Shown here piece after piece: positions 56,014-64,000 of a stretch of DNA of 64,000 nt; the first letter of the stretch is position 1; the number at the start of each line of letters is the position of its first letter. Made by a program: the position numbers and the translations under genes. The DNA comes from Roseateles toxinivorans (GTDB lineage Bacteria; Pseudomonadota; Gammaproteobacteria; Burkholderiales; Burkholderiaceae_C), in the NCBI RefSeq assembly GCF_004362525.1, contig NZ_SNXS01000001.1, positions 1,043,510 to 1,107,509 on the forward strand, written 5' to 3'. Under the pieces are notes generated by a model, which made no database searches, had not been told where the DNA came from, and saw only the letters and a list, made by a program, of their open reading frames with translations.

Positions 56014-58535
56014 AGCTCCTCCCTTGGAGCTGGCTGCGCCAGCTGTCCTGGCCGGCTGCACGCCAGCATCCCTGGCGCCAGGCCATGGCCATTGTCTCGA
56101 TTGCTTTGGGTGTTGCCCTGGCCTTCGCCGTGCACCTGATCAACGCCTCGGCGCTGGCCGAATTCGCCTCGGCCGTGCGCTCGGTCAATGGCCAGCCGGA
56201 CCTGGTGCTGCGCGGCGCCGGTGGCGGCTTCGACGAGCAGCTGTATGCCCGCGTGGCGGCTCATCCTGGGGTCAAACTGGCCTCGCCGACGGTCGAGGTG
56301 CAAACCTATGCGCTGGACAGCGAGGGCAAACGCTTTTCGCTGCGCATCGTCGGACTGGATCCGCTGCAGGCCGCCCAGCTGGCGCCGGGGCTGACGCCAA
56401 TGCCGACGGCTGGCAGGGCGAACGGCCCCGCCACCCTGTTCGCGCCGGATGCGCTTTATCTGAACCCGGCCGCCAGTGCCAGACTGGGCGCCCGCAGCCA
56501 GACCATCAAAGCCCAGTTCGGCGACCAATTGCTGCCGCTGAACATCGCCGGCAGCGTTGCCGCCGAGGGCACGCCGCTGGCGGTGATGGACATTGCCGAC
56601 GCGCAACTGCGCTTCGGCCGCCTGGGCCGGCTCGACAGCATCGATCTGCGGCTGCAGCCCGGCACCGACCAGGCTCGCCTGCTGCAGGACCTGGCCCTGC
56701 CCGCCGGCGTGCGCGCGGCAAAACCGGACGAGGCGGTGCAGCGCATCTCCAATCTGTCGCGGGCCTACCGCGTCAACCTGACGGTGCTGGCCCTGGTGGC
56801 GCTGTTCACCGGCACCTTTCTGGTGTTCTCGGTGCTGTCGCTGTCGGTGGCACAGCGGCTGCCGCAACTGGCCCTGCTGGGGGTGCTGGGCCTGTCATCG
56901 GGCGAGCGGCTGCAGATGATTCTGCTCGAGACTTTTGTGCTGGGCCTGATCGGCAGCGCCATGGGCGTGGCCCTGGGCACGGGTCTGGCCGCGACGGCGC
57001 TGCAGCTGCTCGGCGGTGACCTCGGCAGTGGCATGCTCGGCGGCGCGCAGCCCCAGCTGCAGTTCAGCCTCTGGGCAGCGCTCGGCTATGGCAGCCTGGG
57101 CGTGCTGGCGGCGCTCGTCGGCGGCTATCTTCCGGCGCGCTGGGCGCAGGGCATGGCACCAGCCCAGGTGCTCAAGGGCCTGGGCCAGACCGATGCTTCG
57201 CGTCACCTCGGCTGGCTGGGGCCGGTGCTGCTGCTGTCGGGCGCCGGCCTGGCTCAGCTGCCGCCCTGGCATGAGCTGCCACTGGCCGCCTACGGCGCGG
57301 TAGCGGCCCTGCTGATCGGCGGCATCCTGTGCGTGCCCGAGGGGGTGGCCCTGCTGTTGCGGCTGGCGCCGAAGCCCCGCCATGCGCTGGCCCTGCTGGC
57401 GCTGGAGCGCGCCCGCGACCAGCGCCACAGCGCGACGGTGGCGGTGGCCGGCGTCGTCGTCAGCCTGAGCCTGGCGGTGGCCCTGACGGTGATGGTGGGC
57501 AGCTTTCGCGGCTCCATCATGCTGTGGCTGGACACCGTGCTGCCAGCCGAGCTCTATGCCCGCACGGCCGACCGCAGCGCCGCCAATGACACCGCTTTTC
57601 TGCCGCCCACCTTCGTAGAAGCGGCCCGCCGTCTGCCCGGCGTGACCCGCGTCGAGGCGCAGCGCACGCTGCCGCTGCTGCTGGACCCGCAACGCCCCGG
57701 CGTCGCGCTGATCGCCAAGCCGCTGGATGCGAAAGACCCGCGGCTGCCGCTGATCGGCCCCCTGCTCGCGGCGCGGCCGGGCCTGCCCTCGGTCTACGTC
57801 AGCGAGGCCATGGTCACGCTGTACCAGGCGAGCCCGGGCAGCACCTTCAGGCTGCCGCTGCGCGCCGACGAGGCGCCGGTGGAGGTCTGGGTGCGTGGTG
57901 TCTGGCGCGACTATGCCCGGCAGCATGGCTCGGTGATGATGGACGCGGCAGACTTCGTGCGCTTGACTGGCGACACCCGTGGCAACGATCTCGCGCTGTG
58001 GCTGGAGCCCGGTGCGGCGATGGCGCCGGTGCAGGCCGGACTGCGCGCGCTGCTGCCCGACCCGTCGCTGATCGAGTTCGCCTCGGCGCGCGAGATCCGC
58101 GAGATGTCGCTGAAGATCTTCGACCGCAGCTTTGCCGTCACCTACTGGCTGCAGGCGGTGGCCATCGCGATCGGCCTGTTCGGCATTGCCGCCAGCCACT
58201 CGGCCCAGGTGCTGGCCCGGCGCAAGGAGTTCGGCCTGCTCGCCCATCTGGGTGTGACCAAGGGCCAGATCTTGACTCTGGTGGCGATGGAGGGCGCGGT
58301 CTGGACGCTGGTCGGCACGGTGCTGGGCCTGGCCCTGGGCCTGCTGGTCAGCATGGTGCTGGTCTTCGTCGTCAACCCGCAGAGCTTCAACTGGACGATG
58401 GAGCTGCATGTGCCCTGGGCACGGCTGAGCGTGCTTGCCGCGGCCGTGCTGCTGGCCGGCACGGTGACCGGCGTCATCGCCGGACGCAGCGCCGCCCGGC
58501 GTGATCTGGCGCAGTCGGTCAAGGAGGATTGGTGA
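56010..58535 (+). CDS. FtsX-like ABC permease
   Basis: Large inner-membrane permease of 841 residues with two FtsX-type halves: a periplasmic loop follows the first helix (MAIVSIALGVALAFAVHLIN), a central group of helices lies at about 255-480, and the second half ends with ILTLVAMEGAVWTLVGTVLG and a C-terminal helix. The two long extracytoplasmic domains (near 50-240 and 530-720) resemble MacB- and LolC-type periplasmic domains. The GTG start overlaps the ATPase stop. It is translated with the AttH-type gene just after it. Confidence 0.9.
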   Translation: MKLLPWSWLRQLSWPAARQHPWRQAMAIVSIALGVALAFAVHLINASALAEFASAVRSVNGQPDLVLRGAGGGFDEQLYARVAAHPGVKLASPTVEVQTYALDSEGKRFSLRIVGLDPLQAAQLAPGLTPMPTAGRANGPATLFAPDALYLNPAASARLGARSQTIKAQFGDQLLPLNIAGSVAAEGTPLAVMDIADAQLRFGRLGRLDSIDLRLQPGTDQARLLQDLALPAGVRAAKPDEAVQRISNLSRAYRVNLTVLALVALFTGTFLVFSVLSLSVAQRLPQLALLGVLGLSSGERLQMILLETFVLGLIGSAMGVALGTGLAATALQLLGGDLGSGMLGGAQPQLQFSLWAALGYGSLGVLAALVGGYLPARWAQGMAPAQVLKGLGQTDASRHLGWLGPVLLLSGAGLAQLPPWHELPLAAYGAVAALLIGGILCVPEGVALLLRLAPKPRHALALLALERARDQRHSATVAVAGVVVSLSLAVALTVMVGSFRGSIMLWLDTVLPAELYARTADRSAANDTAFLPPTFVEAARRLPGVTRVEAQRTLPLLLDPQRPGVALIAKPLDAKDPRLPLIGPLLAARPGLPSVYVSEAMVTLYQASPGSTFRLPLRADEAPVEVWVRGVWRDYARQHGSVMMDAADFVRLTGDTRGNDLALWLEPGAAMAPVQAGLRALLPDPSLIEFASAREIREMSLKIFDRSFAVTYWLQAVAIAIGLFGIAASHSAQVLARRKEFGLLAHLGVTKGQILTLVAMEGAVWTLVGTVLGLALGLLVSMVLVFVVNPQSFNWTMELHVPWARLSVLAAAVLLAGTVTGVIAGRSAARRDLAQSVKEDW

Positions 58536-59638
58536 TGATGCAGCGGCGTGACCTTCTGCTGGCAATGGGCGCGCTGACCTTGAGCCCGGCTTCCAAGGCG
58601 GCAGCGCTGGGTGTGACGCCGCGGCCGCTGCGCTTCCCTGCCGACTTCGGCGCCCACCCGGACACGCATATCGAGTGGTGGTATCTGACCGGCGCGCTGG
58701 TGCCAAGCGGGACCGATGCGGCCACGCCCATCTACGGCTTCCAGCTGACCTTCTTCCGCGTACGCACCGCGGTTGACCCCGCCCACCCCAGCCGCTTTGC
58801 CGCCAAGCAGCTGCTGATGGCCCATGCGGCGCTGACCGACCTCTCGACCAAGACCCTGCGCCACGACCAGGCCCTGGCCCGCAGCGGCTTCGGCCTCGCC
58901 GCGGCCGCCGAGCCCGACACCGATGTGGTCTTGCACGGCTGGCGCCTGCGCCGCCACGCCAGCGCCGGCTACCGGGCCGAGCTGAAGAGCGAGCGCGCCA
59001 ATTTCGCGCTGACGCTGGACTTGAAGCCAACGCAGCCGCTGCTGCTGCAGGGCCAGGCCGGCTACTCGCGCAAAGGCCCGGAGCCCGGTGCAGCCAGCCA
59101 CTATTACAGCGAACCGCAGCTGCAACTGGCCGGCGAGCTGACCGTCGATGGCAAACGCCAGCCCGTCCAGGGCCGCGCCTGGCTGGACCATGAGTGGAGC
59201 AATCAGCTGCTCGGCACCGGCCCCGACAGCGCCATCGGCTGGGACTGGACCGGCATCAATCTGACGGACGGCGGCGCGCTGACGCTGTTCCGCCTGCGCC
59301 GCGCCGACGGCAGCGTGCACTGGGCCGGCGGCAGCTATCGAGCGGTCGGCCAGAGCCAGGTTCGCGACTTCGCGCCAACCGAGGTCGGCCTGCAGCCCGG
59401 TCGCCTCTGGAAAAGCGCTCGCACCGGGGCCAGCTATCCGGTCAGCTGGCGGCTGAACACCCCCATCGGCGCCTTCGAGCTGCGCGCCCTGCTCGACGAC
59501 CAGGAGCTCGACGCCCGCAGCAGCACCGGCACCGTCTATTGGGAAGGCCTGTCCGAGTTGCTGGACGGCAGTGGCCGCCGCGTCGGCCTGGGCTACCTGG
59601 AGATGACCGGCTATGCCGGGGCGCTGAGACTGGGCTGA
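58535..59638 (+). CDS. AttH/CrtC-type lipocalin-like exported protein
   Basis: A 367-residue protein with a twin-arginine-type leader (MMQRRDLLLAMGALTLSPAS, cleavage near SKAAA). The body belongs to the AttH/hydroxyneurosporene-synthase-like family of two lipocalin-like barrels, with HPDTHIEWWYLTGALVPSGT near 45, GFQLTFFRVRT near 70, LDHEWSNQLLGTG near 215, and GWDWTGINLTDGGALTLFRL near 235. The ATG 58535 is chosen with AAGGAGG seven bases earlier and overlaps the FtsX stop. Attached to an ABC/FtsX pair, it probably handles a lipid-like cargo in the periplasm; this is inference. Confidence 0.88.
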   Translation: MMQRRDLLLAMGALTLSPASKAAALGVTPRPLRFPADFGAHPDTHIEWWYLTGALVPSGTDAATPIYGFQLTFFRVRTAVDPAHPSRFAAKQLLMAHAALTDLSTKTLRHDQALARSGFGLAAAAEPDTDVVLHGWRLRRHASAGYRAELKSERANFALTLDLKPTQPLLLQGQAGYSRKGPEPGAASHYYSEPQLQLAGELTVDGKRQPVQGRAWLDHEWSNQLLGTGPDSAIGWDWTGINLTDGGALTLFRLRRADGSVHWAGGSYRAVGQSQVRDFAPTEVGLQPGRLWKSARTGASYPVSWRLNTPIGAFELRALLDDQELDARSSTGTVYWEGLSELLDGSGRRVGLGYLEMTGYAGALRLG

Positions 59639-59773
59639 GCTCCGCCGCCGCCCCGGTCATCCCTGTTGCAACGAATGAAACACGGCTGCGAGCGGATGCA
59701 GCACGCTTGCAACGGCAGCGCTCCACCCTAGCGGGCGGCAAACATTGCCGTTGACAAGGGGAATCGAAACGCC

Positions 59774-60787
59774 ATGAAGATCCACGTGATGTCCGCCTGG
59801 ACCCTGCTCGCGCTGGAGGCACTGTTCGTGCTGATGCTCGCGCTGCAGCGAAACATGGGCGACGATGCTGCCGGCCGCGGCATGGCCACCGGCTTTGCGA
59901 TGCTGCTCGCACCCGTCGTGTTGGCGGCCGCAGGCCTGCTCTGGTGGGGCAGCCGCGGCGGGCCGGCTGTGGCCTGGTGGTTGGGCTTTTGCATCGTTGC
60001 CTCGCCGCTGGCCTACGGCGCGGTGAACTTCTCTGTCGACATGCTGAAGAAGATCGACCGCGGCATGTGGCGGGCCCAGCAGGGCCGTTTTGCCGACGCC
60101 AGACTCACCCAGTTGGCCCAGGCGATCGATGGGCAGGATGCCGCCGTCTTGCAGCGCCAGCTGGCCAGCGGCCCAATCGACTGGACCGCACGCGACCGCT
60201 GGGGGCGCACGCTGCTGGGTCACGCGGTCGAGAAGGCGGTGTCCGACTATGGCGAACCCTCGCGCGCCGAATTCGTGCGCATGCTGCTGGCGGCCGGCGC
60301 CCCACCCGCGGCCAATGCGCTCGTCGCAGAGCCGGGCATGGCGTCAATCAGCGCGCACAACCTCGTCTACCACCTCTACGGCATCCACAATCCGAACGCC
60401 CTGGCCGTGCTGGATATGGTGCTCGCGGCCGGCGCCAGTGCGGATGCCGTGGATGAGGATGGGCGACCGATCTACTTTTCCACCTACACCGTGCTGCCGG
60501 CGCTGGAGATACTGGCCCGGCACGGAGCCGACTTCACCCGACTGGATCCACGCAGCGACCGCCTGCAGCAAAACGCCTTGATGAATGCGGTGTCGATGCA
60601 GATGTGGGCCGCAGCCCGCTTCTTCCTGATGCAAGGGCTCTCGCCTGACTACACGGCACCCGACGGGCGCAGCATGCGCACGATACTTGCCGAGGTCGAT
60701 CCGCCAGGCAGCAGCTACTACGGCGACGATGAGCTTGCGCACAGGGCCTTCATGGCAGAGCTGGCCAAATATCCGCCACCGCGCTGA
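59774..60787 (+). CDS. Membrane protein with ankyrin-type repeats
   Basis: A 337-residue protein of unknown function. Two hydrophobic helices open it (AWTLLALEALFVLMLALQ and MLLAPVVLAAAGLLWWG, near 8-25 and 43-60), with a third near 70. From about 95 the chain has loosely spaced repeats of the ankyrin kind: DWTARDRWGRTLLGHAV, VRMLLAAGAPP, LDMVLAAGASADAVDEDGRP and LEILARHGADFTRLDP. The region is probably cytoplasmic or periplasmic and could bind proteins. No neighbour indicates a role; it lies between the AttH-type and DTW genes. Confidence 0.75.
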   Translation: MKIHVMSAWTLLALEALFVLMLALQRNMGDDAAGRGMATGFAMLLAPVVLAAAGLLWWGSRGGPAVAWWLGFCIVASPLAYGAVNFSVDMLKKIDRGMWRAQQGRFADARLTQLAQAIDGQDAAVLQRQLASGPIDWTARDRWGRTLLGHAVEKAVSDYGEPSRAEFVRMLLAAGAPPAANALVAEPGMASISAHNLVYHLYGIHNPNALAVLDMVLAAGASADAVDEDGRPIYFSTYTVLPALEILARHGADFTRLDPRSDRLQQNALMNAVSMQMWAAARFFLMQGLSPDYTAPDGRSMRTILAEVDPPGSSYYGDDELAHRAFMAELAKYPPPR

Positions 60788-60842
60788 AACCCTGCTGCCG
60801 CGGCTCCGACACCTGATATCGGGATGCCATCATCAAGATCTC

Positions 60843-61460
60843 ATGCCGCCCATCTCCAGCTCAAGTCGTCTGCGCTGTACCCGCTGCCTGCGGCCGCTCG
60901 CCACCGAGGCAGGCGGCAGCGCCTGCCTCTGCGGGCTGGTGCGGCCGGCGGAGCATCAGGTCGAGGTGCAGATACTGCAGCACCCGCTGGAGCAACTCCA
61001 GGCCAAGGGCACGGCGCGCCTGGCGCATCTGTGCCTGCCCGGCAGCGTCCTGCGGGTCGGCGAGGTGCACGAGCGGCCGGCAAATCCCCGCAACCTGTAC
61101 GAGTTGCTGCTCTACCCCGAAACAGCACCGGGTCAAGGGCTGGCGACGCCGATACCGCTGGACGAGGCCAGGTTGCAACCCGCCAACGGCCTGCGCCTGA
61201 TCGTCATCGACGGCACCTGGCGCAAGAGCCTGAAGATGCTGCACCTGAACCCCTGGCTGCAGGCACTGCCCCGCCTGCGGCTGCAGGCAACCCCGCCATC
61301 GCAGTACCGCATCCGCCGCGCCCATGCCGAACATCAGCTGTCGACGTTGGAGGCCATTGCCCTGGCGCTGCAGCAGTTGGAAGGCGGGGAACCCTCCCCG
61401 CTGTGGAATGTGCTGCGGCAGTTCGTCGCGCGGCAAGAGGCCCTGGCGTCAGAACGCTGA
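60843..61460 (+). CDS. DTW domain protein (tRNA acp3U transferase type)
   Basis: A 205-residue member of the DTW/TDD family, whose E. coli member TapT adds the aminocarboxypropyl group to uridine 47 of tRNA. A zinc-type cluster lies at the start (LRCTRCLRPLAT with ACLCGLVR), followed by a SPOUT-like core. The motif that names the family reads VIDGTWRKSLKMLHLNPWL near 130, with the Asp-Gly-Thr-Trp form. The start ATG 60843 is chosen for the family N-terminus; a longer frame begins inside the previous gene. Confidence 0.85.
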   Translation: MPPISSSSRLRCTRCLRPLATEAGGSACLCGLVRPAEHQVEVQILQHPLEQLQAKGTARLAHLCLPGSVLRVGEVHERPANPRNLYELLLYPETAPGQGLATPIPLDEARLQPANGLRLIVIDGTWRKSLKMLHLNPWLQALPRLRLQATPPSQYRIRRAHAEHQLSTLEAIALALQQLEGGEPSPLWNVLRQFVARQEALASER

Positions 61461-61501
61461 GGCCTCCGAGCGGCGCGCCCAACATGCACCGCGTGACTGA
61501 A

Positions 61502-62425
61502 TCAGCGCACCTTGTTGCGGCGCCGGGCCAGCCCACCGACCGCCAGCAGCCCAGCCATCATCAGCGCATAGCTGCCGGGCTCGGGCACGGCAGCCACGGT
61601 GATGTCCAGCAACGGCGGCGCAATCGCCGTGTTGCCGCCATAGCCCAGCTCACCAACCAGGGTGGCGGCACCGGTCGCCAGATTGATGGTGTAGAAACCA
61701 CTCTTGCTGGTGTCGCCATCGGTCAGCGAGGCATAGGCCATGCCGGTGGCGCCGCTGATGTCGAAGCCGGTCACATTGCTGGTGTTCATGCCCAGCGAGC
61801 CGACCGCCACCAGCGTGCCGTTGTTCGGTGGATTCTGGATGTAGAGCCTGTCGGTGGCGCCATCGATGCCGAACAGGGTGGTGCCGGTGGCCGGGTTGTT
61901 GTCGTTATTGGTGTAGGCCGCTGCGGCGATGCCGTTGGCCGCGCCATTGAGCATCGCGTCGGTGGTGGTGTTGCCGCCGGCCACATTGACGCGCAGGTTC
62001 TGGCCCGCATTGCTGGTGATGCGCAGGCGGTCCACCACCGGGTTGAAGTCCACCCCGTAGGTGCTGCCCATCAGCCCGGCAAAGGGGTTCGTGAGATCGG
62101 CCGGATCGGCGGCCAGCGAGGCGACGAAGGTGGCCGCACCGGTCATCGCGTTCAAGGTGTAGAGACGTGCGTCGCTGCTCAGACCGTAGACCATGCCGGT
62201 GGCCGGGCGCAGGTCAATGCCCAGGATGCGTTCGTTGGCGCCCGACAGGCCGCTGATGTTGACGGCCATGCCCGACCAGGTGGGCATGCTGCTGTCAAAG
62301 CTGACCAGGGCATTGGTGGTCGTCAGGCCGATGACGGTTTCGGCCTGGGCGCTGGCGCCCCAGGCTGCGGCGACGGCGGCAAGGCACAGCGCCAGGCGTC
62401 GGGTTGGCGATTGGGTATGAGTCAT
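61502..62425 (-). CDS. DUF4394 protein with PEP-CTERM sorting signal
   Basis: A secreted 307-residue protein. It has a signal peptide (PTRRLALCLAAVAAAWGASA), a DUF4394 body with repeats around LRPATGMVYGLSSDARLYTL, FDISGATGMAYASLTDGD and TLFGIDGATDRLYIQNP, and a C-terminal PEP-CTERM tag: VPEPGSYALMMAGLLAVGG followed by the basic LARRRNKVR. Such tags are cleaved by an exosortase and the proteins are linked to extracellular polysaccharide. No exosortase gene is in the window. It lies downstream of the diguanylate cyclase on the same strand. Confidence 0.9.
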   Translation of the reverse strand: MTHTQSPTRRLALCLAAVAAAWGASAQAETVIGLTTTNALVSFDSSMPTWSGMAVNISGLSGANERILGIDLRPATGMVYGLSSDARLYTLNAMTGAATFVASLAADPADLTNPFAGLMGSTYGVDFNPVVDRLRITSNAGQNLRVNVAGGNTTTDAMLNGAANGIAAAAYTNNDNNPATGTTLFGIDGATDRLYIQNPPNNGTLVAVGSLGMNTSNVTGFDISGATGMAYASLTDGDTSKSGFYTINLATGAATLVGELGYGGNTAIAPPLLDITVAAVPEPGSYALMMAGLLAVGGLARRRNKVR

Positions 62426-62527
62426 GAATCCTCCTGAACAGGTTGAACAAGGACACTTCGCCGCGGAGCGGCAAATGCCTTACGCAATCCGGTTCAGATT
62501 GGATGCAGGCTGCACGCGATCAGGAGA

Positions 62528-63337
62528 TCACGTGCGCTGGTAGCTGGGCTTGCCCGCGAACAAGCCATCGCCGGCGCGCACGCAGTTGCGTCCGGCGGCC
62601 TTGGCGGCATAGAGCGCCACGTCGGCGTCGTGGATCAGGTGGTCCACCGTCACATGCTCCGGCCGCATCGCGGCCACACCGACGCTGATGGTCACGCTGA
62701 CCGACTTGCCCTCCCAGTCGAGCGACAGACGCTCGATGCAGTCGCGCATCCGTTCGGCCACGTCGATGGCGCCCAGCGGGTCGGTCTGCGGCAGGAAGAC
62801 GATGAACTCCTCGCCGCCGAAACGTGCCAGCACATCCGGCTGGCGCAGGATGTCCAGCAGCGCCTCGGCCACCGCCTTGAGCATGGCGTCGCCGCAGAGA
62901 TGGCCGAACTGGTCGTTGATGTTCTTGAAGTGGTCGACGTCCAGCAAGAGCATGGCCGCGGCGGTGTCGTAGCGCTGCGCGCGCGACCATTCGCGCTCCA
63001 GCAGGTCGAGGAAGTGCCGGCGGTTGTAAACCCCGGTCAGCCCGTCGCGGGTGGCCAGGCGACGCATATGGCCGTGCTCAAGGTCCAGATGACTGACCAG
63101 GCGCATGCAGGCAAAACCCAGCACCGGCGTGATGACCAGGCAGCAGATGCTGGAGAACAGCGCCGCCAGCCAGCGGTCACCCTGGCCGATCAGGGTGATG
63201 GCCAGCTGCGACAGGGCCACCGCCCCGGCCCAGGCCAGCAGGGTCAGCAAGGCGGTGGAACGCCCCACGCCCAGGCGCAGCACCAGGCGGCTGAGCCAGG
63301 GCAGCCAGACGGGTGGAGCAGATTTGGGAGGCAGCAT
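62528..63337 (-). CDS. Membrane-bound diguanylate cyclase (GGDEF)
   Basis: Makes cyclic di-GMP from two GTP. The 269-residue protein has a short N-terminus, two membrane helices near 30-70 (ALLTLLAWAGAVALSQLAIT, then a second hydrophobic span) and a GGDEF domain beginning RDGLTGVYNRRHFLDLLER near 95. The active site is intact, FGGEEFIVFLP near 180, and a product-inhibition site RQPD lies exactly five residues upstream of GGEEF, so it should be active and feedback-inhibited. It contrasts with the GDEQF protein near 10.0-11.1 kb. A PEP-CTERM gene follows 102 bases downstream. Confidence 0.93.
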   Translation of the reverse strand: MLPPKSAPPVWLPWLSRLVLRLGVGRSTALLTLLAWAGAVALSQLAITLIGQGDRWLAALFSSICCLVITPVLGFACMRLVSHLDLEHGHMRRLATRDGLTGVYNRRHFLDLLEREWSRAQRYDTAAAMLLLDVDHFKNINDQFGHLCGDAMLKAVAEALLDILRQPDVLARFGGEEFIVFLPQTDPLGAIDVAERMRDCIERLSLDWEGKSVSVTISVGVAAMRPEHVTVDHLIHDADVALYAAKAAGRNCVRAGDGLFAGKPSYQRT

Positions 63338-63406
63338 GCAGGAGCCGGCCCGGGGCCGGAAGTGGCGAATCTGACAAGAAGTCTATTCGACCACGAACCC
63401 GGCGGC

Positions 63407-64000
63407 TCAGTGAGCCCCTCCCGCGTCTGCGGGAGCGCCCAGCCGAGCCGGGCGCTTGGTCAGCCAGATCATCGTGATCAGGCACAGGAACAGCACCGCC
63501 GAACCAAGAAAGATATCGTCCGCCGCCCGGGTAAAGGCCTGCTGGTCGATCAGCCGGTTGACCTGCAGCAGGCCCTGCTCCGGGCTGAGCCCGGCGGCAG
63601 CGAGCTTGGCCAGCATATCGGTGGTCACCGGATCGCCAACGGCCAGGCGCTCGGTCATGTGGGCGTGATGCAGCGCGGCGCGGCTCTCCCACAGCGTGGT
63701 GGCGATCGAGGTGCCCATCGCGCCGGCGGTGATGCGCACGAAGTTCGACAGGCCGGCGGCGGCCGGCATGCGGTCCGGCGTCAGGCCCGACAGGGCGATC
63801 GTCGTCAGCGGGATGAAGAACAGTGCCATCGCCGCGCCCTGCAATATCGTGGGCACCATGATGCTGGCGAAGTCGGTCTGGGTGGTGAAGTTGGAGCGCA
63901 TCCACAGCACCAGGGCAAAGCCGATGAAGGCCAGGCTGCCCATCCAGCGCGGGTCCACCCGCGACACATTCTTGCCGACGATGGGCGACATCAGAATGGC
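63407..64000 (-). CDS. DHA2-type MFS transporter, C-terminal part (cut by the right edge)
   Basis: The reverse-strand frame is open to the window end, giving the last 197 residues of a 14-helix drug:proton antiporter of the EmrB/QacA type. Visible features are GAAMALFFIPLTTIALSGLT, the LSNFVRITAGAMGTSIATTLW helix, and a final helix IFLGSAVLFLCLITMIWLTK near the C-terminus. An HlyD-like adaptor is often encoded upstream, which would be beyond the edge. The stop is 69 bases from the diguanylate cyclase start on the same strand. Confidence 0.85.
   Translation of the reverse strand, partial: AILMSPIVGKNVSRVDPRWMGSLAFIGFALVLWMRSNFTTQTDFASIMVPTILQGAAMALFFIPLTTIALSGLTPDRMPAAAGLSNFVRITAGAMGTSIATTLWESRAALHHAHMTERLAVGDPVTTDMLAKLAAAGLSPEQGLLQVNRLIDQQAFTRAADDIFLGSAVLFLCLITMIWLTKRPARLGAPADAGGAH

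Overview
The window is a gene-dense, high G+C stretch of what looks like a core chromosome from a betaproteobacterium of the order Burkholderiales. Several things point there: the pyrG-kdsA-eno-ftsB cluster, an intracellular PHB depolymerase with a cysteine nucleophile, several Bug/TRAP/Liv-type uptake systems, zapA followed by a 6S RNA, and a PEP-CTERM sorted protein. Codon habits and gene content suggest the Roseateles/Paucibacter/Rubrivivax group; that narrower placement is inference. I see no insertion sequences, phage genes, CRISPR array, tRNA or rRNA.

Layout. 1-5 kb: iscS (cut by the left edge) and iscR under an IscR-type operator, then uvrB divergent from a class I aminotransferase. 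5-11 kb: phaZ, an RnfB-like ferredoxin and nth in a tight run; a ZapB-like/ZapA pair; 6S RNA; an EVE-domain protein; a TauE/SafE exporter; a degenerate GGDEF protein. 11-19 kb: a flavoprotein, rpsU, a YqeY-like protein, a small phosphatase-like protein, a TRAP transporter whose permease operon faces its binding-protein gene, and pmbA. 19-23 kb: darP-mog, cysE, trmJ, suhB. 23-30 kb: a Liv-type ABC importer whose last ATPase gene reads in frame into an aromatic-aldehyde dehydrogenase, with a divergent AraC-family regulator. 30-40 kb: mutS, a hydrolase, pyrG, kdsA, a DUF1330 protein, eno, ftsB, pnuC and a NadR-like kinase. 40-50 kb: hslO, a gamma carbonic anhydrase, a ferritin-like protein, an Rnk-like regulator with a structured leader, a DMT permease, marC, xerD with a Bug binding protein, a chalcone-isomerase-like protein, queG, tsaE and amiC. 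50-64 kb: a DedA protein, mutL, a pseudouridine synthase with a long disordered head, an MFS pump, a three-gene ABC/FtsX/AttH operon, an ankyrin-type membrane protein, a DTW protein, a PEP-CTERM protein, an active-looking diguanylate cyclase and a cut DHA2 transporter.

How parts fit. Most genes are housekeeping. The accessory parts are nutrient uptake: TRAP, Liv plus aldehyde oxidation, an orphan Bug protein, and nicotinamide riboside salvage by PnuC plus kinase. The observations most worth checking are the LivF-aldehyde dehydrogenase open reading frame, a motif shared upstream of the two separated TRAP units, repeated GGGTNNACCC palindromes in the iscR leader, the structured leader of the Rnk-like gene with an anti-Shine-Dalgarno-like loop, and a 6S RNA that ends directly at the next start codon. 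Functions are inferred from sequence recognition alone; start codons are chosen by eye from ribosome-binding sites and family N-termini.
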